Positions 18,345 to 25,890 of a stretch of DNA of 64,000 nucleotides are shown here, piece after piece. The notes below the pieces were generated by a model. It was not told the DNA's origin and made no database searches. It saw only the letters and a list, made by a program, of their open reading frames with translations. Both the position numbers and the translations under genes were made by a program. Numbering within the stretch: position 1 is the first letter of the stretch; every line of letters begins with the position of its first letter. This DNA is from JAFDXJ01 sp039811225 (GTDB lineage: Bacteria; Bacteroidota; Bacteroidia; Chitinophagales; Chitinophagaceae): contig JBDHYG010000001.1 of the NCBI GenBank assembly GCA_039811225.1, positions 186,001 to 250,000 on the forward strand. Direction: 5' to 3'.

Positions 18345-18908
18345 TTATTTTACCCTTTCCACATACTCTCCTGTCTTGGTATTGACACGGATCACTTCAC
18401 CATCATTCACAAATAAGGGGACATTTATGATGGCGCCGGTTTCTAAAGTTGCCGGTTTAGTCGCCCGGGTAGCTGTATCTCCCCGTAATCCAGGTTCACA
18501 ATATGTAACCAGCATTTCTATTTTCTCCGGCAGTTCGGCACCAATGGGTAATTCAGATTCTGTATTGATATAGACAAATACCGGGTTGCCTTCTTTTAAG
18601 TATTGAGGAGCATCTATCATTTCTTCGCCCAGGGTGATTTGCTCAAATGTTTCATTATTCATGAGATTGTACCCACTCTCATCTTTATAAAGAAATTGAA
18701 ATTCTTTCTTTTCCACCCGTACCGGATAAATAGTCTCGCCACTATTCCAGGTTTTCTCAATAGTCCGTTTATTATCAACTCCTTTTAATTTAGCCCACAC
18801 TTTAGCCGCTGCACGGGCCGTTTTATTTTCACCAAACTCAATAACGGAATATAAATTATCATCCAGTTTCAATATCATTCCCCGGGATATATCAGATGTA
18901 TTTGCCAT
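18345..18908 (-). CDS. efp: Elongation factor P (Arg32 type)
   Basis: EF-P relieves ribosome stalling at polyproline. The ATG at 18908 is chosen because it gives the family N-terminus MANTSDISRGMILKLDDNLY; the upstream ATG adds 20 unrelated residues. The product is 187 residues and ends GEVIRVNTKTGEYVERVK as expected. The domain I loop reads NKTARAAAKVWAKLKG, which places Arg at position 32 where many EF-Ps have the modified Lys34. This resembles the EarP (Arg32) type more than the Lys type, but no modification gene is in the window. Confidence 0.95.
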   Translation of the reverse strand: MANTSDISRGMILKLDDNLYSVIEFGENKTARAAAKVWAKLKGVDNKRTIEKTWNSGETIYPVRVEKKEFQFLYKDESGYNLMNNETFEQITLGEEMIDAPQYLKEGNPVFVYINTESELPIGAELPEKIEMLVTYCEPGLRGDTATRATKPATLETGAIINVPLFVNDGEVIRVNTKTGEYVERVK

Positions 18909-18925
18909 AAAAATTTTTTGAGCGG

Positions 18926-18933
18926 CAAAATTA
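18926..18933 (-). promoter_or_regulatory. -7 element upstream of efp
   Basis: The minus strand reads TAATTTTG, an exact TAnnTTTG, 17 bases before the efp start. This supports the shorter efp start codon, since the longer one would lie upstream of the transcript. Confidence 0.5.
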
Positions 18934-19028
18934 ATAATTGAAAGACATAAAATTTCCAGGGCTGCCAATTAATGGGCGTTTTTTTTTATTTTTTACCAAA
19001 AAATAAATGGCTATTGTGTAAAGTTCCA

Positions 19029-19036
19029 TACTTTTG
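19029..19036 (+). promoter_or_regulatory. -7 element and long leader of the RRM gene
   Basis: TACTTTTG matches TAnnTTTG and would start transcription near 19040, giving a leader of about 105 bases before the RRM gene. The leader is T-rich and has a short imperfect inverted repeat (AACGTTTTTAACGT near 19070). Long leaders are common for cold-induced RNA-binding proteins, but regulation is not shown here. Confidence 0.45.
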
Positions 19037-19144
19037 CATGTCCAAGTTTACAGTCGTTCCATCTTACCAGAACGTTTTTAACGTAAATGCTTCCGGGTTT
19101 TGGTTGCTGTTTTGTTTGGTTTTTCATAACATAATTTAAAAAAA

Positions 19145-19519
19145 ATGAACATTTACGTTGGAAATCTGAACTGGGCCATGACCAGTGATGACCTGTACAA
19201 TTTGTTTTCACCTTATGGTGAAGTTGCCTCAGCCAAAATTGTTACGGACAAATTCAATAATAACCGGAGCAAAGGTTTTGGTTTTGTTGAAATGAATGAC
19301 GATGAGGCAGCACGCAAAGCGATCAGTGAATTACATGAAACCGAAGTGAGTGGCCGTAAGATTATTGTAAACGAGTCTGCACCCCGCCAGGAAGGCGAAG
19401 GTGGTTACAAGAAAAAATCTTTCGGAAACCGCGGTGGTGGCGGTGGCTTTAACCGTGACCGGGGTGGCTTTAACCGCAACAACCGCAGCGAAGGTGGTGG
19501 CGAATTTAATCGCTATTAA
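19145..19519 (+). CDS. Glycine-rich RRM RNA-binding protein
   Basis: This 124-residue protein has one RNA recognition motif with RNP2 MNIYVGNLNW at the start and RNP1 SKGFGFVEMNDDEA near residue 41. A C-terminal Gly/Arg/Asn/Phe-rich tail follows (about residues 85-124). This is the layout of bacterial glycine-rich RNA-binding proteins thought to act as RNA chaperones. The gene stands alone, with its own promoter and terminator. Confidence 0.93.
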   Translation: MNIYVGNLNWAMTSDDLYNLFSPYGEVASAKIVTDKFNNNRSKGFGFVEMNDDEAARKAISELHETEVSGRKIIVNESAPRQEGEGGYKKKSFGNRGGGGGFNRDRGGFNRNNRSEGGGEFNRY

Positions 19520-19550
19520 CTGATTCCGATTTGAAACACATTAAACATCA

Positions 19551-19577
19551 AAGTCCTGAAAAAATCAGGACTTTTTT
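19551..19577 (+). terminator. Intrinsic terminator of the RRM gene
   Basis: AAGTCCTGA (19551-19559), a 5-base A loop and TCAGGACTT (19565-19573) form a 9-bp stem followed by TTTT to 19577. The A-rich 5' flank could also let it act on the opposite strand for tpl. Confidence 0.88.
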
Positions 19578-19601
19578 ATTTTCTTTTACAGCCTTCAGCT
19601 T

Positions 19602-20984
19602 CTACAAAAGTTTCTCAAATCTCGCCTGAAAAAAGCGTAAATATTTAGGTTCATACACCATTTTTAAGCCTTTGATCTTTTCACGTTGATCAAAAACCCT
19701 GGCTGCCGACTCTGCAATCACATCCATATGCGCTTGCGTATATACCCGCCTTGGCACGGTAAATCGAACCAATTCCAGTTTTGGATAATAATTGGCTCCA
19801 TTAGCTTTGCGGCCGGCAGAAACTATACCCCGTTCCATTGTTCGTACACCCGAATCGAGATAGATTTCAGCAGCCAGCGTTTGTGCCGGAAACTGATCCT
19901 GAGGCAAATGAGGCAGGAATTTTTTTGCATCCAGGAATATGCCATGCCCCCCGATAGGCTTTACAATGGGGATACCAAATTCCAACATTTTATTGCCTAA
20001 ATACAACACCTGGCCTACTCTTGCTTTAATATGATCGGGATGCACACTTTCAGAAATTCCAATAGCCATGGCCTCCATATCTCTACCGGCCAGGCCGCCA
20101 TACGTATGTAGGCCTTCATAAACAACGACCATATTGCGGGCTTCTTCAAAAATGTTCCAGTCATTCACCGCGAGAAAGCCACCAATATTTACCAGGGCAT
20201 CTTTTTTAGCACTCATAGTGGCACCATCTGTATAGGAATTTATTTCGCTGACAATTTCCCGGATCGATTTATCCTGGTAACCCTTTTCTTTTTGCTGAAT
20301 AAAATAAGCATTCTCCGCTACCCGTGTCATATCGTGAATAATCAGGATTTTGTGCTTTTTTGTATAGGCACGTAATTCCCGGAGGTTTTGCATACTAATT
20401 GGCTGACCTCCGGCCATATTTACACTGGTAGCAATACTGATATAGGCAATTTTTGATGCGCCGTGTTTTTTTACCAGGCGTTCCAGTTTTTTCAAATCCA
20501 CATTCCCTTTAAAAGGGAACTCGTCTTCGGGATCATGTGCCGCATCAATGATGATATCTTCAAATTTGCCACCGGCAAGTTCCTGGTGCAGGCGGGTAGT
20601 GGTAAAATACATATTTCCTGGCACGATATCTCCCTTTTTAATCAGTATCCTGGATAAGATATTCTCTGCACCCCGTCCCTGGTGCGTGGGGACCAGGTAT
20701 TTATAGCCATATACTTCCTTTACTACTTTTTCCAGGTTATAAAAATTCCGGCTACCGGCATAAGCTTCATCGCCCAGCATCATCCCTGCCCATTGCCGGT
20801 CACTCATAGCCGAAGTGCCACTATCGGTCAGCAGGTCAATATATACATCATCAGATTTAAGCAGAAAGGTATTATAACCTGCTTCTTTCAAAGCTGTTTT
20901 TCGTTGGGCCGGAGTTGTCATTTGAAGTAACTCCACCATTTTAATTTTATAGGGTTCAGCCCAGCTTCGTTTGATTGTTTGCAT
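19602..20984 (-). CDS. tpl: Tyrosine phenol-lyase (beta-tyrosinase)
   Basis: This 460-residue PLP enzyme cleaves tyrosine to phenol, pyruvate and ammonia. It is told apart from tryptophanase by VRTMERGIVSAGR near residue 380, which keeps the Arg that binds the phenol ring (R381 in Citrobacter), and by the ending YEPKYLRFFQARF with Phe where tryptophanase has His. The PLP Lys lies in TMSAKKDALVNIGGFLA, and LTDSGTSAMSDRQWAGMMLGDEAYAGS is the usual N-terminal block. It starts 11 bases after tnaA and is surely co-transcribed. Its family also releases sulfide from cysteine in side reactions. Confidence 0.9.
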   Translation of the reverse strand: MQTIKRSWAEPYKIKMVELLQMTTPAQRKTALKEAGYNTFLLKSDDVYIDLLTDSGTSAMSDRQWAGMMLGDEAYAGSRNFYNLEKVVKEVYGYKYLVPTHQGRGAENILSRILIKKGDIVPGNMYFTTTRLHQELAGGKFEDIIIDAAHDPEDEFPFKGNVDLKKLERLVKKHGASKIAYISIATSVNMAGGQPISMQNLRELRAYTKKHKILIIHDMTRVAENAYFIQQKEKGYQDKSIREIVSEINSYTDGATMSAKKDALVNIGGFLAVNDWNIFEEARNMVVVYEGLHTYGGLAGRDMEAMAIGISESVHPDHIKARVGQVLYLGNKMLEFGIPIVKPIGGHGIFLDAKKFLPHLPQDQFPAQTLAAEIYLDSGVRTMERGIVSAGRKANGANYYPKLELVRFTVPRRVYTQAHMDVIAESAARVFDQREKIKGLKMVYEPKYLRFFQARFEKLL

Positions 20985-20995
20985 GAAATACTATT

Positions 20996-22369
20996 TTATA
21001 AAATTGGTTTAAGCTTTACGGTAAAATGCCGCAACACGGGTGGCTCTTCGATAATTTCCAGGCCTTTTAACTGGTCACGGTTTTTATATACTTCCAGGAT
21101 AACTTCCAGCACATAATCAATATGGCTTTGGGTATACACCCTGCGTGGAATGGCCAGGCGTACCAATTCCAGTGCAGCAGGCATTAATTTTCCGGTAGCA
21201 TCATATTTACCAAACATCAGGGAGCCGATTTCCACGGAACGGATGCCACCTTCGATATACAATGCCGCTGTCAATGCCTGGCCGGGATATTGAGTCACTG
21301 GGATATGGGGTAAAAATTCATTGGCCACTAAATAAATGGCATGCCCTCCTGCCGGTTGCATTACCGGCACACCGGCTTCCACTAATTTTTCTGTTAAGTA
21401 TTCAATACTTCGAATACGATACTGGAGATAATTTTCATCCATAACTTCTTCCAGGCCTATCGCAATAGCTTCCAAATCCCTGCCGGCAAGACCACCATAC
21501 GTTGGGAAGCCCTCTGTGAGAATCAATAAATTCCTGCATTGCTGTGCCAGGGATTCATCCAGCAAAGCCAGGAAACCACCAATATTGGCAAAGGCATCTT
21601 TCTTCGCGCTCATGGTACAACCATCGGCATATGAAAATATTTCCCGGGCAATGTCACGTACCGATTTATCTGCATAACCTTCTTCTCTTTTTTTAATAAA
21701 ATAGGCATTCTCAGCAAAGCGACAGGCATCAATAAACATAGGGATATTATATGTTTTACATATTTCTTTTACTTCCCGGATATTTTGCATACTTACCGGT
21801 TGGCCTCCACCTGAATTATTTGTGATGGTCATGATACAAAGTGGAATTTGTGCGGCTCCTTTTTCTTCTATAAAATTTTTTAAAGCTGCTACATCCATAT
21901 TCCCTTTAAAGGGTGCCGGGACGGTCGGTTTTTTTCCTTCCTTACATAAAAGATCTACCCCGGTAGCTCCCGTGTATTCTATGTTTGCACGGGTTGTATC
22001 GAAAAGTGTATTACTTACAATAAATTTTCCTTCGCCGCCAATAATCGAGAAAAGTATTTTCTCCGAAGCCCGCCCCTGGTGCGTGGGAATCACAAAGGAC
22101 ATCCCGGTAATGCGTTGAATAGTTTCTTCAAAACGAAAAAAACTGGGGCTCCCGGCATAGGATTCATCTCCTTTCATAATACCTGCCCATTGATTACTGC
22201 TCATGGCATTGGTGCCGCTATCCGTTAATAAATCAATCAGTACATCATGTGCATGGATAAGAAAAGGATTATAAAAAGCGTTTGCTAAAATTTGCTTCCG
22301 CTCTTCTTTGGTATTGAAATAAATGGGTTCTACAGATTTTATCCGAAATGGTTCAATAATGGTATGCAT
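20996..22369 (-). CDS. tnaA: Tryptophanase
   Basis: This 457-residue PLP enzyme splits tryptophan to indole, pyruvate and ammonia. Tryptophanase-specific residues are visible: IRSVEIGSLMFGK near residue 380 (Ile in place of the tyrosine phenol-lyase Arg) and the ending PVLRHFTVKLKPIL with the His equivalent to E. coli His463. The PLP Lys is in TMSAKKDAFANIGGFLAL. It is the first gene of the tnaA-tpl operon. The leader carries a Crp/Fnr-type palindrome, a -7 element and a possible leader peptide. Confidence 0.93.
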   Translation of the reverse strand: MHTIIEPFRIKSVEPIYFNTKEERKQILANAFYNPFLIHAHDVLIDLLTDSGTNAMSSNQWAGIMKGDESYAGSPSFFRFEETIQRITGMSFVIPTHQGRASEKILFSIIGGEGKFIVSNTLFDTTRANIEYTGATGVDLLCKEGKKPTVPAPFKGNMDVAALKNFIEEKGAAQIPLCIMTITNNSGGGQPVSMQNIREVKEICKTYNIPMFIDACRFAENAYFIKKREEGYADKSVRDIAREIFSYADGCTMSAKKDAFANIGGFLALLDESLAQQCRNLLILTEGFPTYGGLAGRDLEAIAIGLEEVMDENYLQYRIRSIEYLTEKLVEAGVPVMQPAGGHAIYLVANEFLPHIPVTQYPGQALTAALYIEGGIRSVEIGSLMFGKYDATGKLMPAALELVRLAIPRRVYTQSHIDYVLEVILEVYKNRDQLKGLEIIEEPPVLRHFTVKLKPIL

Positions 22370-22418
22370 AATAATTTTAAAGTATTGAGTGTTGAAAAAA
22401 GAAAAAACAAATGCAGAT

Positions 22419-22437
22419 AAAAAGCCGGGAATGGCTT
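22419..22437 (-). terminator. Possible attenuator hairpin in the tnaA leader
   Basis: On the minus strand AAGCC-ATTCCC-GGCTT (22437-22422) is followed at once by more T (five T in all to 22419). The first two bases of the stem are part of the stop codon of the small leader ORF, so a ribosome at that stop would cover the hairpin. The stem has only 5 bp, so it is weak. Confidence 0.35.
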
Positions 22438-22474
22438 AAGAGGGGCGGTTAATAATATTTTTCCAAATGGACAT
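22436..22474 (-). CDS. Candidate tnaA leader peptide (12 residues)
   Basis: The minus strand has an ATG at 22474 that opens the frame MSIWKNIINRPS and stops at 22436. It lies wholly in the tnaA leader, 66 bases before tnaA, with one Trp codon and an Arg-Pro close to the end. E. coli TnaC also has one key Trp and ends in Arg-Pro-stop, although the spacing differs (7 residues from Trp to Pro here, 12 there). The start would sit almost at the predicted transcript start, so it might be leaderless or the promoter may be slightly misplaced. A chance ORF of this size is quite possible. Confidence 0.35.
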   Translation of the reverse strand: MSIWKNIINRPS

Positions 22475-22478
22475 GGCG

Positions 22479-22522
22479 CAAATATGGGTTTTAAAATCAA
22501 ACAAGCATATGATTTTAATCAT
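22479..22522 (-). promoter_or_regulatory. tnaA promoter with Crp/Fnr-type operator
   Basis: The palindrome ATGAT-TTTA-ATCAT (22509-22522) fits the Crp/Fnr half-site pattern TGAT-N4-ATCA. On the minus strand CATATTTG (22486-22479) matches TAnnTTTG in seven of eight bases. The palindrome centre is 36.5 bases from the end of this element, so it would sit near -41, the classical class II activator position. The rest of the 296-base gap up to the regulator gene shows no other clear feature. Confidence 0.6.
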
Positions 22523-22665
22523 CTGCCTGCACCGTATTGAAAACCTTAAAAGGAATAGTTATTGTAGCTTATCTGGTATGAAATGCATGCTATTCAGAAA
22601 AGAAAAAGTAATTTTCACATGACCAGATTTTTTCAATAAAAGAATCTGTTGCAATTTTATATTGT

Positions 22666-23277
22666 ATGAAAATGTTATCGGGCTTATTTACCAATGAAGA
22701 ATTGATTAAAGAACTGAATACACGATCAAGAATAAAAAAACTTGAGAAGGATGAGATTCTTATTCAGCCAGGTGACAAGCTCCTTTTTGTTCCCATTGTA
22801 CTGAAAGGTGTCCTGCGGATAGTACGGGAAGACGAGGCTGGCCGTGAGGTATTTTTATATCATCTGTATCCATCACAAACCTGTGCCATGGCACTCAATT
22901 GTTGTGCAGCAAAAATGGCCAGTATGGTAAAAGCGATTGCAGAAGAGCAGACAGAAGTTTTACTGATTCCTACCGGGCTAATCGATCAGTTAGCAAAATT
23001 CCCGGAATGGAAAACATATATCAATAATACCTACGGCAGCCGTTTTGCCGAATTGATCGAAGTAATTGATTTAATTGCTTTCAGCAGCCTGGATCAGAAA
23101 ATCCTGCATTATCTCGAAAAAAAGAAAGAAGCCTTACAAACACCTGTCATTACCATCACGCATGCACAAATTGCTGCCGAACTACATACACATCGGGAAG
23201 CAGTTAGCCGGTTATTACGAACCATGGAACAGAAAGGTTTATTAAAACTGGGTCGGAATAATATCGAACTCCTTTAA
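22666..23277 (+). CDS. Crp/Fnr family transcriptional regulator
   Basis: This 203-residue protein has an N-terminal cyclic-nucleotide-binding-like barrel (about residues 20-120) and a C-terminal winged helix. The recognition helix THREAVSRLLRTMEQKGLL keeps Glu-x-x-Ser-Arg, the FNR residues that read TTGAT-type half-sites. Cysteines cluster in TCAMALNCCAAK near residue 82, where a redox or sulfur ligand could act, but there is no N-terminal FNR iron-sulfur motif. It lies between two units carrying the same ATGAT-N4-ATCAT palindrome and is the obvious candidate to bind them. Confidence 0.9.
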   Translation: MKMLSGLFTNEELIKELNTRSRIKKLEKDEILIQPGDKLLFVPIVLKGVLRIVREDEAGREVFLYHLYPSQTCAMALNCCAAKMASMVKAIAEEQTEVLLIPTGLIDQLAKFPEWKTYINNTYGSRFAELIEVIDLIAFSSLDQKILHYLEKKKEALQTPVITITHAQIAAELHTHREAVSRLLRTMEQKGLLKLGRNNIELL

Positions 23278-23298
23278 AATATTTTTGTAAAAATTGCT

Positions 23299-24075
23299 TC
23301 AGATTTTTTCTGCAATGATGGCAATCGCATTCATCTCCTGCTGATATTTTTTAAATACTTTTCGCATCTGGCCAATTCTTTTACGTGCGACCGGCATGCG
23401 CAGGAAATTAAACCCGATTTTCAGGCTACGGAAAAAGCCTTCATCATCTATGATACGCTTCGGTTCCAGCAGCAACATGGGATTGGTTTCAATTTTTACA
23501 ATACGGAAGCCTTCTCTTTCCAGTAAACTTATCCATTCCAACTGTGTCAATGGCCGGGCATTCACTTTGATACTCAACGCCAGCTCATGTTGGATATTCG
23601 CTTTCGCTTTTTCCGGCAGGCTATCCGGTGTCAGGCCCAATTCATGAATGCCATATAAACCGCCTTTGCGCAGCAAGCGGTATGCTTCCCGAATAATTTC
23701 CGCTTTGCGATGATCAGCATGCATGGTGAGCATTGCTTCTCCATATACTTTATCCGCGCAGGCTGATTCCATGGGCACTTTAGAGGCATTGCCAATAATT
23801 ATCTGCCGGTTGTCCCCGTAAATTTTTTTACGCAGATCAGCGGCCGCTTCCTCATTTAATTCAACACCGGTATATGTTTTTGGTTGCATCTCCAGCACTT
23901 TAAAAGCTGTGTAACCAATTCCCGGCGCAAACTCAACAACACGGTCTTCATTTGTAATAGATAAACCCCGGATAAGTTTCAGGGTAAGTTCCTTTCCACC
24001 CGGACGCAATACCTTCTTACCCATTTTGGCAAGCAGCCAATGCCCCTGATCTGTATCTTTAAATTTATTGCTCAT
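23299..24075 (-). CDS. Class I SAM-dependent methyltransferase
   Basis: A 258-residue protein with the SAM-binding blocks RVVEFAPGIGYTAFKVLE (motif I) near residue 48, TGVELNEEAAADLRK (acidic loop, motif II) and ADKVYGEAMLTMHADHRKAEIIREAYRLLRKGGLYGIHE (motifs III-IV region). This is the layout of small-molecule methyltransferases of the Methyltransf_11 type. The substrate is unknown. It is convergent with the regulator gene and divergent from the redox cluster, with which it shares a 296-base upstream gap. Confidence 0.85.
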   Translation of the reverse strand: MSNKFKDTDQGHWLLAKMGKKVLRPGGKELTLKLIRGLSITNEDRVVEFAPGIGYTAFKVLEMQPKTYTGVELNEEAAADLRKKIYGDNRQIIIGNASKVPMESACADKVYGEAMLTMHADHRKAEIIREAYRLLRKGGLYGIHELGLTPDSLPEKAKANIQHELALSIKVNARPLTQLEWISLLEREGFRIVKIETNPMLLLEPKRIIDDEGFFRSLKIGFNFLRMPVARKRIGQMRKVFKKYQQEMNAIAIIAEKI

Positions 24076-24224
24076 ACACTTTTCATTCTTTTAAATACAA
24101 TTCAAAAAAAATTCTTATTTCCTAATCTGTTACAGCGACTTTGAAACCCTTGAAGAGAAAGAAAGTATTTATATACGCTGTACTTCGGTGATTTGCAAAT
24201 TTCTGATTAAATACCGGCAAAAAC

Positions 24225-24267
24225 ATGATGGCCATCATATAAAAATATTTTTTACCGGATAACTTTG
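24225..24267 (+). promoter_or_regulatory. Promoter of the redox/sulfur cluster with Crp/Fnr-type operator
   Basis: ATGAT-GGCC-ATCAT (24225-24238) is a perfect 14-bp palindrome of the same form as the one before tnaA. TAACTTTG (24260-24267) is an exact -7 element. The palindrome centre is 35.5 bases from the end of the -7 element, near -41 to the likely start at about 24271. It stands in the place of a -33 element, as expected for class II activation. The leader to the first gene is about 100 bases. Confidence 0.65.
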
Positions 24268-24371
24268 AGAAATACCCACTTATCAGCTGTCTCTAATGTC
24301 ATGCTTGTGTAACAAATGTACCGGAGCAATAGGAACTGTTGATCGAACTTTGCATAATCAAAACCAGTAAG

Positions 24372-24587
24372 ATGAAAACAAACATGGGTAAGCTCGATAA
24401 AACGTTACGTGTTATGGCTGCTGTCACGATTTTTATTTTATTTTTTGAAAAAATAATCAGTGGCACGGTGGCTATCGTGCTTCTTGTAGTGGCAGGTATT
24501 TTTTTATTAACCAGCCTGGTCGGGTTTTGCCCTATTTATAAAATCCTGGGAATATCCAGCCGGAAAAAAAAGACTGAAAAATTTTAA
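24372..24587 (+). CDS. YgaP-type (DUF2892-like) small membrane protein
   Basis: The start at 24372 gives 71 residues: MKTNMGKLDKTLRVMAAVTI and two membrane helices, the second ending GFCPIYKILGISSRKKKTEKF. N-terminal MGKLDKTLR and the closing GFCPIYKILGI are typical of DUF2892, the membrane part of YgaP-type rhodanese proteins. It is the first gene of a five-gene cluster that also encodes a separate rhodanese, so membrane anchor and rhodanese may be split here. Confidence 0.8.
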   Translation: MKTNMGKLDKTLRVMAAVTIFILFFEKIISGTVAIVLLVVAGIFLLTSLVGFCPIYKILGISSRKKKTEKF

Positions 24588-24596
24588 AACAACTAT

Positions 24597-25061
24597 ATGG
24601 CACACGAAATTGATGTACAATGGATGGGAAAAATGCAATTCAATGCATTGGTAAACGGGCATACGATCATAATGGATGCACCGGAAAAAGTAGGTGGTGA
24701 AAACAATGGCCCTATCCCGAAACCGTTTGTCCTTACCGCCCTGGCGGGTTGTACCGGTATGGATATTGCCGCGCTACTGCGGAAGGCAGATAAAAACCCG
24801 GATGATTTTGATATGAAAGTCATTGGTGAAATAAGTAAACGGGCGCCGATTCAATATACAGCCATTCATATTATTTATACCTTTCGGGGCAAAGAAGAAT
24901 ACAAAGACGCTGCCCTGGAAGCCGTGACAGATTCCCAGGAAAAATTCTGCGGGGTAAGTAGTATGTTGAAAAAGGCAATCCCGGTAAGCTGGGAAATTAT
25001 TTATAATGGAGTACAATTGTTTTCAAACAAGGAAGCACTGGCTTCATCCGTCGCATCCTAA
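24597..25061 (+). CDS. OsmC family protein
   Basis: A 154-residue protein of the OsmC/Ohr fold. The catalytic Cys pair is visible: TALAGCTGMDIAALLRK near residue 50 and the second in ITDSQEKFCGVSSML-like context (SQEKFCGVSSMLKKAIPV) near residue 120. Family members reduce organic hydroperoxides or handle sulfane sulfur. The gene starts 9 bases after its upstream neighbour and lies in a cluster with a rhodanese and a Cys-rich regulator, which favours a sulfur or redox role. Confidence 0.9.
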   Translation: MAHEIDVQWMGKMQFNALVNGHTIIMDAPEKVGGENNGPIPKPFVLTALAGCTGMDIAALLRKADKNPDDFDMKVIGEISKRAPIQYTAIHIIYTFRGKEEYKDAALEAVTDSQEKFCGVSSMLKKAIPVSWEIIYNGVQLFSNKEALASSVAS

Positions 25062-25069
25062 GAACAAAA

Positions 25070-25285
25070 ATGAAAATGAAAATTTTTTTACAGAAATATT
25101 TCCTTACCATCCTGGGTGTATGCGTGGGTGCAGCCGGCGGATACCTTTATTATCATTATGTCGGTTGCGAATCAGGCACCTGCCTGATCACGTCAAAGCC
25201 TGTGAATAGTACATTATACGGGGCATTGATGGGTGGATTATTTTTCAATATTTTTAGAAAAGAAAACAAAAAAACAGTTGAATAA
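25070..25285 (+). CDS. DUF6132-like small membrane protein
   Basis: A 71-residue protein with two membrane stretches (YFLTILGVCVGAAGGYLYYHYVG and STLYGALMGGLFFNIF) around a short loop with two Cys (GCESGTCLITSKPVN). This is the form of DUF6132 proteins, which are often near rhodanese genes in Bacteroidota. Its stop and the start of the rhodanese gene overlap by one base (TAATG), so they are translationally coupled. Confidence 0.75.
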   Translation: MKMKIFLQKYFLTILGVCVGAAGGYLYYHYVGCESGTCLITSKPVNSTLYGALMGGLFFNIFRKENKKTVE

Positions 25286-25602
25286 TGTTACAAACACTTA
25301 AAAAATTATTTTCTGCCAGCCCAAGAACCGATTTTAAAACAATGGTAAAGGAAGGTGCACTAATTTTAGATGTACGCAGCAAAGGTGAATTTGCCGGTGG
25401 CCATATTAAAAATGCGTTGAATATCCCGGTGAATGAATTAAGTAATAATTTATCAAAATTGCGCGACAAACATCAATGCATTATTTGTTGCTGTGCATCC
25501 GGAATGCGAAGTGGTACCGCGAAAAGAATGTTGGAAGCAAAAGGATATATGGCAGTCTATAATGGTGGTAGCTGGCAGAAATTACAAAATGAATGTAATT
25601 GA
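25285..25602 (+). CDS. Single-domain rhodanese
   Basis: A 105-residue rhodanese domain. ALILDVRSKGEFAGGHIKNALNIP holds the standard Asp-Val-Arg and Gly-His-Ile blocks, and CIICCCASGMRSGTAKRML is the active-site loop with the catalytic Cys in C-A-S-G-M-R-S. The enzyme carries a persulfide between thiols. It is translationally coupled to the DUF6132-like gene, so the small Cys-bearing membrane protein may be its partner. Confidence 0.92.
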   Translation: MLQTLKKLFSASPRTDFKTMVKEGALILDVRSKGEFAGGHIKNALNIPVNELSNNLSKLRDKHQCIICCCASGMRSGTAKRMLEAKGYMAVYNGGSWQKLQNECN

Positions 25603-25638
25603 TATACTTTTGAAAAAGATTTAAACAATCGATCAATT

Positions 25639-25890
25639 ATGCAAGCGATTAAAAATTTATTATTCACCGACTGGCATCCCATGCGCTGGCTTCGCCTGGT
25701 ACTCGGAATCATTATAATGGTCGAAGCATTTCGCACCCAGGATACAGTGATCGGAATACTCGCAGGCATCGTCTTTATGACCGCTCTCATCAATTTAGGT
25801 TGCCGGGGCAATAGTTGTGCCGTCCCCCTTTCAAAGAAATACCGCGAACATAACAGCGGTGTTTCCACAGATGATACGGTAAACAAATAA
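25639..25890 (+). CDS. Small membrane protein (DUF2892-like), last gene of the cluster
   Basis: An 83-residue protein with a long hydrophobic region (LRLVLGIIIMVEAFRTQDTVIGILAGIVFMTALINLGC) that could form two membrane helices. A Cys pair follows (NLGCRGNSCAVP) and then a polar tail. The pattern of paired helices ending in a Cys motif is like the first gene of the cluster and fits small membrane proteins that hand over sulfur. It starts 36 bases after the rhodanese gene and ends at a shared terminator. Confidence 0.75.
   Translation: MQAIKNLLFTDWHPMRWLRLVLGIIIMVEAFRTQDTVIGILAGIVFMTALINLGCRGNSCAVPLSKKYREHNSGVSTDDTVNK

Noticed and set aside
24225..24238. Chance palindrome only
   Set aside because: The same ATGAT-N4-ATCAT form recurs on the other side of the regulator gene at the same distance from a -7 element, so I kept it as an operator candidate.
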